From assembly GCA_012974315.1 (NCBI GenBank), contig JAAXQI010000103.1:1-8943 (forward strand): a stretch of DNA of 8,943 nucleotides, written 5' to 3'. The position numbers and the translations under genes are program-made. How positions within the stretch are numbered: the first letter of the stretch is position 1; the number at the start of each line of letters is the position of its first letter. The notes beneath the pieces are model-generated. The model worked only from the letters and a program-made list of their open reading frames with translations. It was not told the DNA's origin and searched no databases. This stretch comes from Desulfobacterales bacterium (GTDB taxonomy: Bacteria; Desulfobacterota; Desulfobulbia; Desulfobulbales; BM004). Of the stretch, positions 1-4,803 are shown piece after piece.

Positions 1-120
1 GCAACTATTTCCTGTGTAGTCAAAAGGAACCTCTACTACGGATCTTTCTGCGTACACATAAGCATACGAGAAAGTAAACATGGCGACTGCCACAATTATT
101 AGAGGTAATGTTTTATTCAT
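1..120 (-). CDS. Secreted protein of unknown function, N-terminal fragment (cut by window edge)
   Basis: Forty codons are present, starting with ATG at 118-120; the rest lies outside the window. The N-terminus (MNKTLPLIIVAVAMFTFSYA) is a typical Sec signal peptide: one early lysine, a hydrophobic core of about 18 residues, and a likely cleavage site after VYA at residues 22-24, just before E25. The visible mature part begins with residues ERSVVEVPFDYTGNSC, including a cysteine at residue 40. I do not recognise the family. No Shine-Dalgarno sequence precedes the ATG; instead a 7-bp hairpin ends 9 nt upstream. The frame stays open upstream to a TAG at 175-177, so a TTG start at 133-135 is possible but would spoil the short signal peptide. 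The gene follows pdxA on the same strand after 112 bp and may be co-transcribed. It is likely exported; nothing more can be said. Confidence 0.7.
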   Translation of the reverse strand, partial: MNKTLPLIIVAVAMFTFSYAYVYAERSVVEVPFDYTGNSC

Positions 121-129
121 TTTTTGTCT

Positions 130-150
130 TGCCAAATATCGTTTTTGGCA
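130..150 (-). promoter_or_regulatory. Hairpin in the leader of the secreted-protein gene
   Basis: TGCCAAA (130-136) and TTTGGCA (144-150) are perfect 7-bp inverted arms around a 7-nt loop. On the minus-strand transcript the hairpin ends 9 nt before the ATG, where a ribosome binding site would normally sit and where none is visible. It could affect translation initiation or mRNA stability, but this is inference from position only. Confidence 0.35.
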
Positions 151-232
151 TTGGACATTTTTAACAAAGAGCTTCTATTGCGGCCATATATTTATCTGCG
201 TGATCAATTATTCTGGTCAGGAGCCGCAACTG

Positions 233-1303
233 CTAGTCTTCTATAATTTTACCCTGAATCCGGGATCTGTTGGAAATAATCTGTGCAGCCAGAGCAAAAG
301 CAGCTTCAAGACTGGAATCACTGGCAAGACCTTTGCCGGCAATATCATAGGCAGTGCCATGATCAACTGATGTCCGTATAATCGGCAGACCCATGGTCAG
401 ATTAACCCCGTCCTCAAAGTGTACAAGCTTGAAAGGAATAAGTCCCTGATCATGATACATCGCGACAACTGCGTCATAATCATTATCCATGGCTTTTTTG
501 AACACTGTGTCAGGCGGCAGAGGGCCCGAAACATCCCACTTTTTTGAGACAGCGGCTGAAACAGCCGGTTCGATGACCTGCATTTCCTCCTCACCGAACA
601 TACCGGCCTCTCCACTGTGCGGGTTTAGACCGGCTACTGCAATTCGTGGCCTGGGAATACCAAAATCCCTAACGAGAGTCTCTCCCGTCAGGTGTATGAC
701 CCGTATGATTTCATCTTGAGAGAGTTGCTCCGGGACTTTGGCCAATGGTGTATGAATGGTGACCAGGGAGACTTTCAACCGTTTGCCGGCCATCATCATT
801 CCATAATTACCGGTATTGCATAATGATGCCAGCATTTCAGTATGCCCTGGAAATTTATATCCTGCCAATTGCATGGCATATTTTGCAATTGGACAGGTAA
901 CCATAGCATCAAGCACACCCTGGCCAATCAATTGGACTGCTTTGATGATGTAAGCGGCGGCGGCATGCCCTGTTTCTTTATTCGGCTCTCCCCAATGCAA
1001 ACTCTCTGCATGCAATGAATAACCCTCATTTGCCTCTGGTTCGATTACCTGCAGTTTTTCCACATTGACCGGGTCTCCTGGCCGCCACGGAACAATCTCA
1101 ATATCCATCTGCAACTCTTTTGCACAACGACTGAGTTGAGCAATGTCCCCAACTATAATGGGCAGAAACTGGCCAAAAGATTTTGTCTTTGTTACAAACC
1201 GTAAAATTATTTCCGGCCCGATACCCACCGGGCAGCCCATGGTTATACCAATCAGTCCTGTTCTACTTGAAGATACATCTTTTTCGCTTTGCGTATTCTG
1301 CAT
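233..1303 (-). CDS. pdxA: 4-hydroxythreonine-4-phosphate dehydrogenase (PdxA)
   Basis: This 356-residue protein is a PdxA-family NAD-dependent dehydrogenase. PdxA oxidises 4-phosphohydroxy-L-threonine in the DXP-dependent pathway to pyridoxal 5'-phosphate. The three metal-ligand histidines of the family are visible: H154 in FPGHTEML, H229 in LNPHSGEAG and H284 in MYHDQGL. The C-terminal signature RTSVDHGTAYDIAGKG is at 310-325. It is slightly longer than the E. coli enzyme (329 residues), mainly through about 16 polar residues before the first strand. The N-terminal glycine-rich motif reads MGCPVGIGPEI (22-32) where the family usually has GDPAGIGPE, so the aspartate is a cysteine. The start is ATG at 1301-1303 with a weak GGA about 7 nt upstream; the stop is TAG. 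It lies 48 bp after yraN. A PdxA2-type enzyme acting on a related phosphorylated acid cannot be excluded, because no other pyridoxine genes are in view. Confidence 0.93.
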   Translation of the reverse strand: MQNTQSEKDVSSSRTGLIGITMGCPVGIGPEIILRFVTKTKSFGQFLPIIVGDIAQLSRCAKELQMDIEIVPWRPGDPVNVEKLQVIEPEANEGYSLHAESLHWGEPNKETGHAAAAYIIKAVQLIGQGVLDAMVTCPIAKYAMQLAGYKFPGHTEMLASLCNTGNYGMMMAGKRLKVSLVTIHTPLAKVPEQLSQDEIIRVIHLTGETLVRDFGIPRPRIAVAGLNPHSGEAGMFGEEEMQVIEPAVSAAVSKKWDVSGPLPPDTVFKKAMDNDYDAVVAMYHDQGLIPFKLVHFEDGVNLTMGLPIIRTSVDHGTAYDIAGKGLASDSSLEAAFALAAQIISNRSRIQGKIIED

Positions 1304-1351
1304 TATTAATTCCAGTCCAAGGAAAGAAATATTTTCAGAAAAATTTATTCT

Positions 1352-1741
1352 CTAATTACCATAGCAAAGGTCAAATGCATTTTGCAGTAATTCTACAGCT
1401 GCATCTTGAAACGTCTCACTACCCTTTTGCAGCTCAATGCCAACTACGTCAAAACGGGCTGGACGGTCATGGAAACCCTGTTTGCTGATATATTCCAGAG
1501 CAACTTTAGAAAGCTGCTTCTGCTTTTGTTTAGTAACAGACTCAAAAGGAGAACCAAAGAGGGTACCTGATCGTGTCTTTACTTCAATAAAAACCAGATC
1601 ATCTCCCTGTTCGGCAATAATATCTATTTCACCAAATCTGATCCTGTAGTTTCGTTCAACTATCCTGTATCCCCTGCTCTTTAAATAGCTGACGGCTACT
1701 TCTTCACCTTTTGCACCCAGTTCTTTTTTTTTAAAAGTCAT
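1352..1741 (-). CDS. yraN: YraN family (UPF0102) endonuclease-like protein
   Basis: The 129-residue protein has the full UPF0102/YraN pattern and the family's usual length. The N-terminal helix ELGAKGEEVAVSYLKSRGY (7-25) is followed by a PD-(D/E)XK nuclease-like core: E38 and D40 in GEIDII, then E53 and K55 in VFIEVKTR. The later segment RFDVVGIEL (96-104) is also characteristic. The fold resembles Holliday-junction resolvases and restriction enzymes, but the cellular substrate of this family is poorly defined, so a DNA-processing role is inferred. The neighbour rnhB is the usual partner in bacterial gene order, although here 470 bp of repeats lie between them. The start is ATG at 1739-1741, chosen because the conserved LGxxGE block begins at residue 8. 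No clear Shine-Dalgarno sequence is visible. The stop is TAG. Confidence 0.92.
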   Translation of the reverse strand: MTFKKKELGAKGEEVAVSYLKSRGYRIVERNYRIRFGEIDIIAEQGDDLVFIEVKTRSGTLFGSPFESVTKQKQKQLSKVALEYISKQGFHDRPARFDVVGIELQKGSETFQDAAVELLQNAFDLCYGN

Positions 1742-1783
1742 TATGATATTTATTTAGTCTAATCAATAGGCAGAAAGATAGAA

Positions 1784-1821
1784 AGGTACAGAGGCACAAA
1801 GGCACAAAGGCACAAAGGCAC
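1784..1821. repeat. 8-bp tandem repeat array, unit AGGCACAA
   Basis: A degenerate first unit (AGGTACAG at 1784-1791) is followed by three exact AGGCACAA units (1792-1815) and a partial one (1816-1821). Period 8 rules out coding selection on a repeated peptide, and the array sits directly upstream of yraN. Its reverse complement recurs at 2121-2150 and briefly at 1921-1928. Confidence 0.85.
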
Positions 1822-1874
1822 TTTATCTGGAAACTCTCAACCAGCTCAATGTTTTTCCAATTCTTTTTAAATTT

Positions 1875-1891
1875 AATCAGTTTAACTGATT
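1875..1891. repeat. Perfect 17-bp palindrome
   Basis: AATCAGTT (1875-1882) and AACTGATT (1884-1891) are exact inverted arms around a single T. The surroundings are AT-rich (TTTAAA runs on both sides). A half-site of this length with a one-base centre suits a dimeric regulator, but it could equally be part of the structured repeat region. It lies about 134 bp upstream of the yraN start. Confidence 0.5.
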
Positions 1892-1930
1892 TAAAACATC
1901 CCTCTAAATCAAACACTCTGTGCCTCTGTA

Positions 1931-1973
1931 CCCTGAAGGGCACTCTTTTTAGTACCCCCTTGAGGGGTATAAA
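1931..1973. repeat. Two-hairpin intergenic repeat, copy A
   Basis: Two hairpins lie in tandem. The first is CCCT/AGGG (1931-1934 with 1937-1940); the second is TACCCC/GGGGTA (1953-1958 with 1964-1969, 5-nt loop). They are separated by a T-rich spacer, and the element ends in TATAAA. The stretch 1937-1973 is identical at 36 of 37 positions to 8820-8856, in the same orientation, on the far side of the gene cluster. No coding function is apparent. Confidence 0.8.
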
Positions 1974-2019
1974 TGCCGCGGTGTATCTTATATATCTACC
2001 ATAATGGCTATTTACACCT

Positions 2020-2120
2020 TGTCATCTCGAACGGCCAGCGGCCGGAGAGATCTATTTTTAAAGTTTTAAGATTTCTCACATTCGTTCGAGGTAAGCGAGT
2101 TAACGAGACTCCGAATGACA
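2020..2120. repeat. REP-like nested palindrome
   Basis: Three sets of inverted arms are nested: TGTCAT (2020-2025) with ATGACA (2115-2120); CTCGAACG (2026-2033) with CGTTCGAG (2083-2090), exact over 8 bp; and GAGAGATCT (2045-2053) with AGATTTCTC (2069-2077), one G-T wobble. A small side hairpin GGCC/GGCC sits at 2033-2043, and the 3' side carries about 24 extra bases (2091-2114) with no partner. TGTCAT...ATGACA ends are common in dispersed palindromic repeats of many bacterial genomes, so this is probably one copy of such a family. Confidence 0.7.
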
Positions 2121-2150
2121 TGCCTCTGTGCCTTTGTACCTCTGTGCCTG
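2121..2150. repeat. 8-bp tandem repeat array, inverted relative to 1784-1821
   Basis: Successive units read TGCCTCTG, TGCCTTTG, TACCTCTG and TGCCTG, the reverse complement of the AGGCACAA-type unit. The array abuts the end of the nested palindrome with no spacer base between them, which suggests that repeat pieces in this gap are joined in modules. Confidence 0.8.
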
Positions 2151-2167
2151 AACGTAGGTTACCAGAA

Positions 2168-2207
2168 GGCAGAGCCTATCAACTCTGCCCTGGCCCTGAG
2201 GACCAGG
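2168..2207 (-). terminator. Two GC-rich hairpins directly after rnhB
   Basis: Four bases past the rnhB stop, the minus-strand RNA forms CCTGGTCC/GGGCCAGG (2207-2200 with 2196-2189, loop TCA). It then forms GGCAGAG/CTCTGCC (2189-2183 with 2174-2168, 8-nt loop), sharing base 2189. The first stem is continuous only in minus-strand RNA, where the 2202/2194 pair is U-G; in plus-strand RNA it is a C-A mismatch. That supports a role at the 3' end of the rnhB transcript. There is no U-run after the hairpins in this direction, so this is better read as an attenuator or 3'-end stabiliser than a textbook Rho-independent terminator. Confidence 0.5.
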
Positions 2208-2211
2208 TTTT

Positions 2212-2853
2212 CTAGTCCCCAATAAATTCCTTCACACATTTGAAAGTCTTCCGATGGATGGCACAAGGGCCATACGTCATGATAGCCTGCCGGTGTGCAA
2301 GAGTAGGGTACCCTCTATTTTGTTTGAAATTATATTCAGGATATTGAAGATGATACTGATCCATCATATCGTCGCGAACTACCTTGGCCACGATTGATGC
2401 CGCAGCAATAGAAGCACTTTTTGACTCTCCCCTGACCAGGGTCTGTTGCGGTATTGATATTGGTACGGGTTGATTGCCATCCACAAGAAGATAATCCGGC
2501 TGGACAGGCATGGTGAGAATAGCCTTTTTCATGGCCAACAGAGAGGCCTGGAGTATATTCACCCGATCAATATCCGTCTCAGAAACAACACCAACGGATA
2601 TTTGAGCGCCATTTTGCTTCAACTCCTGGTACAAAAGAGTCCGATTTTTAGCATTAATGGTTTTGGAATCTACAAAACAGCTGTTGTCGCAATTCTCCTG
2701 CAAAATGACACAGGCAGCGACGACCGGGCCGGCCAATGGACCTCTTCCTACTTCGTCCAGGCCGGCAATCCACTGATACCCCTTCTGTCTGAGGGACCTT
2801 TCCAGAGAATACGTATCGGGTACAGGATCAGGCCATAACTTTTCCGGACCCAT
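2212..2853 (-). CDS. rnhB: Ribonuclease HII
   Basis: This 213-residue protein is a type 2 RNase H. It cleaves RNA in RNA-DNA hybrids and starts removal of single ribonucleotides misincorporated in DNA. The catalytic acidic set is visible: D33 and E34 in GLDEVGRG, D125 in LLVDGN and D161 in AKVVRDDMM. The GRG motif at 36-38, which reads the RNA-DNA junction, is intact, as are DSK (62-64), the SKSASIAAASIVAK block (144-157) and GYPT (181-184). About 20 residues precede the first core strand, usual for bacterial HII enzymes. ATG at 2851-2853 lies 17 bp after the rplS stop, with a G-rich stretch (GGGGGTG) as ribosome binding site. rplS-rnhB is a common bacterial pair, so co-transcription is likely. 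The stop is TAG. Confidence 0.97.
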   Translation of the reverse strand: MGPEKLWPDPVPDTYSLERSLRQKGYQWIAGLDEVGRGPLAGPVVAACVILQENCDNSCFVDSKTINAKNRTLLYQELKQNGAQISVGVVSETDIDRVNILQASLLAMKKAILTMPVQPDYLLVDGNQPVPISIPQQTLVRGESKSASIAAASIVAKVVRDDMMDQYHLQYPEYNFKQNRGYPTLAHRQAIMTYGPCAIHRKTFKCVKEFIGD

Positions 2854-2870
2854 CCAAACACCCCCAACAG

Positions 2871-3224
2871 TTATCGCATGTCTTTAGCTTTAATACGGGC
2901 AGCTTTGCCGCGAAGTCCACGCAGGTAATAAAGTCTTGAACGGCGTATCTTGCCGTGGGAAACAATTTCAACCTTATTGAGTCGTGGCGAATGCAGGGCA
3001 AATGTTTTTTCAACCCCTACACCATGAGATATCTTCCTCACGGTAAAAGTTGCACCCATGAGGCCTCTTCGCCTGCGGATAACAACACCCTCAAAGATCT
3101 GCACTCTTTCCTTATTGCCTTCAATGATACGGATATGCACTTTGACGGAGTCACCGGCACGGAAGTCCGGCATATCATAGCGCATCTGTTCTCTGTCGAT
3201 TCGTTCAATAATATTGGTACCCAT
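2871..3224 (-). CDS. rplS: 50S ribosomal protein L19 (bL19)
   Basis: The 117-residue protein is full-length bL19, which lies at the 30S-50S interface of the ribosome. Recognisable blocks in order are FRAGDSVKVHIRIIEGNKER (21-40), QIFEGVVIRRRRG (42-54), TFTVRKISHGVGVEKTF (59-75) and the basic tail RRSRLYYLRGLRGKAARIK (94-112). ATG at 3222-3224 gives the family-typical N-terminus. There is no strong Shine-Dalgarno sequence just before it; two hairpins (3237-3274) end 12 nt upstream, and a short out-of-frame ATG (3233-3235) overlaps the start. This arrangement would suit ribosomal-protein feedback control, but that is inference. The gene follows the second methyltransferase after 112 bp and precedes rnhB by 17 bp. 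Confidence 0.98.
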   Translation of the reverse strand: MGTNIIERIDREQMRYDMPDFRAGDSVKVHIRIIEGNKERVQIFEGVVIRRRRGLMGATFTVRKISHGVGVEKTFALHSPRLNKVEIVSHGKIRRSRLYYLRGLRGKAARIKAKDMR

Positions 3225-3236
3225 AGTCTGTCATTC

Positions 3237-3274
3237 TCGGATTTTTATCTCCGATGGGCGCCTCCAGATCACCC
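3237..3274 (-). promoter_or_regulatory. Two-hairpin leader before rplS
   Basis: In minus-strand RNA, GGGTG (3274-3270) pairs with CGCCC (3260-3256) around a 9-nt loop that contains GGAGG. One base later, TCGGA (3254-3250) pairs with TCCGA (3241-3237) around an 8-nt A-rich loop. A strong Shine-Dalgarno-like GGAGG is thus placed in a loop far from the start, while the real start has only a weak site. Leaders of this sort control several ribosomal-protein operons, and L19 leaders are known in some other phyla. I cannot match this one to a described consensus. Confidence 0.4.
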
Positions 3275-3336
3275 AAATAAAATATTTCTTCTCTGTTTTC
3301 TTGATACTCTATATAAATATTACCTTAGTTTCGTTA

Positions 3337-3921
3337 CTATTCTCTTACTCCAAGCAATCGGTCAAGAACAATGGCAGCAGCCGACCTGACCGACAGATGA
3401 TTGTAGTTACCTAAAGCGGTAATGGGAGGCAGTATACCGTCTCCTGCATCTATCGCTTCCTGGGCCAACCCCCAGGCAGTCCCAAAAAGGATCAAAAAAC
3501 GTTCCCCTTCAGAAATCCTTTGCCTCACCACTGAATAAGGCCATATGTTGGAATGTTTTTCCTGGGCACAAGTAGCCAAAACCGTAGGCCGTCCCTGCCA
3601 TTTTTCTGTCACTCGTTCAAAAAGTTGGTTCAGATCATCACAAATTTGTACCAATGCAAGGGCCTCTCCCCGATTGGAATTATATTTTGCCCCATGACCT
3701 GTCAGCCAATGGTCAAGCAATTCCCGGAAAAGCTCCTGTTGATCACTATATGGAGTGACAACATAAAATGAATCGACCCCGTAAGTCTTTGCTGCTCTTG
3801 CAATATCATGCAGGTCAAGATTTGTTATTGCCGAGCCGATTATTTCCTGATTCTTGTTCACTACAGGGTAATGAATCAGCGCTAAATCAACCTTGACCTT
3901 TCCAACCTCCTGTTCTGCCAC
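3337..3921 (-). CDS. SPOUT-type RNA methyltransferase (COG4752/PF09936 family)
   Basis: The 194-residue protein matches the SAM-dependent RNA methyltransferase family typified by Thermotoga TM1570. Diagnostic stretches are ALIHYPVVNKNQEIIGSAITNLDLHDIARAAKTYGV (residues 14-49; key NLDLHD), DHWLTGHGAKYN (70-81), FLILFGTAWGL (142-152, knot region) and YNHLSVRSAAAIVLDRLL (173-190, C-terminal part of the SAM-binding knot). The RNA target is not settled for the family. It lies 46 bp after trmD, itself a SPOUT enzyme, a placement I associate with Desulfobacterota and some thermophiles. The start is GTG at 3919-3921 with a modest AAGAGA upstream. A perfect AGGAGGT lies inside codons 4-6, but no ATG, GTG or TTG follows it in frame at a suitable distance, so I keep GTG. 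The stop is TAG. Confidence 0.9.
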   Translation of the reverse strand: MAEQEVGKVKVDLALIHYPVVNKNQEIIGSAITNLDLHDIARAAKTYGVDSFYVVTPYSDQQELFRELLDHWLTGHGAKYNSNRGEALALVQICDDLNQLFERVTEKWQGRPTVLATCAQEKHSNIWPYSVVRQRISEGERFLILFGTAWGLAQEAIDAGDGILPPITALGNYNHLSVRSAAAIVLDRLLGVRE

Positions 3922-3967
3922 GTTATCTCTTATACAGCTGCTTAAATCTGATGGTTAATGGATAGTT

Positions 3968-4729
3968 TCACTGCTGTATATTTCTATATTTCTCAACAGC
4001 CTCCAGCAGGCTGTTCATTTTCAAAATCTGTAATTCCTCTTTAGTAAAAACAGCCCGTCCTAACAACTCCGGCCTCTTCTCCAAAGTCTGCCTGACCGAG
4101 GTTACAAGCCGCCACTCTGCAATGGCAGCATGATCTCCACTCAAAAGAACCTCTGGTACTGTATGTCCATCATAGTCCCTCGGCCTGGTATACTGAGGAT
4201 TTTTTAACAATCCGCAGCTGAAGGTATCATTTTCAGCTGAATCCCCGCAACCCAGAACTCCGGGAAGCAGCCTGGTTACTGAATCAATCAGGACCATTGC
4301 TGCAAGTTCTCCACCGGTGAGAATAAAATCCCCAATGGAAATCTCTTCATCCACATAATATGCCCTTATTCTCTCATCAACTCCTTCATATCTGCCGCAG
4401 AGCAGAATAAGGTGTTCATGGGTGGCAAGCCTTTCTGCCGTCCTCTGGGTATATGTTTCACCCTGGGGAGAGAGAAAAATGACCCTGGCGTCAGGTTTTG
4501 TTTCCTTAATAGAGCTCAGGGCTGCTGCAATCGGCTCCGGTTTCATGACCATACCCTCACCGCCTCCAAAAGGCCGGTCATCGGTCATGGTATGTTTATC
4601 CAGTGCAAAATCTCTTATATCATGGATATTGACACTTATCTTTCCTGCTGCTACCGCCCGCCGGATTATACCTTCTTCCAGGGGCGAATCAAGCAACTGG
4701 GGAAAAATAGTCAGGATGTCAAATCGCAT
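3968..4729 (-). CDS. trmD: tRNA (guanine37-N1)-methyltransferase TrmD
   Basis: The 253-residue protein is full-length TrmD. It methylates G37 next to the anticodon of a set of tRNAs using SAM and so prevents +1 frameshifting. Signature blocks are DDRPFGGGEGMVMKPEP (50-66), LLCGRYEGVDERI (109-121), EEISIGDFILTGGELA (128-143) with LLPGVLG (154-160) in the trefoil knot, and TRPRDYDGHTVPEVLLSGDH (181-200). D168 in SAENDTF lines up with the catalytic aspartate of the Haemophilus enzyme, and R153 is also kept. ATG at 4727-4729 is family-typical (MRFDILTIFP) but has no visible Shine-Dalgarno sequence. A 26-codon frame overlaps the start, so coupled translation is possible. It lies 74 bp after rimM. 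The stop is TGA. Confidence 0.98.
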   Translation of the reverse strand: MRFDILTIFPQLLDSPLEEGIIRRAVAAGKISVNIHDIRDFALDKHTMTDDRPFGGGEGMVMKPEPIAAALSSIKETKPDARVIFLSPQGETYTQRTAERLATHEHLILLCGRYEGVDERIRAYYVDEEISIGDFILTGGELAAMVLIDSVTRLLPGVLGCGDSAENDTFSCGLLKNPQYTRPRDYDGHTVPEVLLSGDHAAIAEWRLVTSVRQTLEKRPELLGRAVFTKEELQILKMNSLLEAVEKYRNIQQ

Positions 4730-4799
4730 AGTAAATGATACGGGTCAGTGAGTATACAACGTGTATTCTTCTTTGACGAAAAGCTCTTGCCGCAACCAT
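4719..4799 (-). CDS. Possible 26-residue leader peptide overlapping the trmD start
   Basis: ATG at 4797-4799 opens a 26-codon frame (arginine-rich, beginning MVAARAFRQRRIHVVYS) that ends with TGA at 4719-4721. Its last 11 bases overlap the first codons of trmD in another frame. It begins 5 bases after the rimM stop. A ribosome finishing here would be next to the trmD start, which has no ribosome binding site of its own. Against it, the peptide's own ribosome binding site is weak and a frame this short can arise by chance. Confidence 0.25.
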   Translation of the reverse strand: MVAARAFRQRRIHVVYSLTRIIYYAI

Positions 4800-4803
4800 T
4801 TTC

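Larger units (their letters stand above)
1784..2149. repeat. MITE-like segment bounded by 29-bp imperfect inverted repeats
   Basis: Bases 1784-1812 and the reverse complement of 2121-2149 match at 26 of 29 positions. The arms are made of the 8-bp unit, so they could be two independently expanded arrays or true terminal inverted repeats. The 366-bp interval has no transposase and includes the 17-bp palindrome, the two-hairpin repeat and the nested palindrome. I saw no obvious target-site duplication directly outside the arms. A non-autonomous mobile element is possible but unproven. Confidence 0.4.
1742..2211. other. Gene-free, repeat-filled gap between rnhB and yraN (470 bp)
   Basis: No protein-coding frame here looks real; the open frames that exist are translations of the repeats. 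From low to high coordinate the gap holds an 8-bp tandem array (1784-1821), a perfect 17-bp palindrome (1875-1891), a short octamer stretch (1921-1928), the two-hairpin repeat copy A (1931-1973), a nested REP-like palindrome (2020-2120), a second 8-bp array in inverted orientation (2121-2150) and two GC-rich hairpins next to the rnhB stop (2168-2207). All other gaps in the gene cluster below fabD are 124 bp or less, or look like ordinary promoter leaders. This gap is therefore the outlier and probably marks an operon boundary or an insertion of repeats. Confidence 0.8.

Noticed and set aside
1731..1943. Open frame of 70 codons spanning the start of yraN and the octamer array
   Set aside because: Its cysteine- and leucine-rich peptide is simply the translation of the 8-bp tandem repeats.
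1973..2215. Open frame of 80 codons on the plus strand between copy A and rnhB
   Set aside because: It runs through the nested palindrome, the octamer array and the GC-rich hairpins; nothing in it looks like protein-coding sequence.
2955..3389. Plus-strand open frame (144 codons) opposite rplS and the end of the methyltransferase gene
   Set aside because: Antisense to two clear genes, with no recognisable domain and no convincing ribosome binding site.
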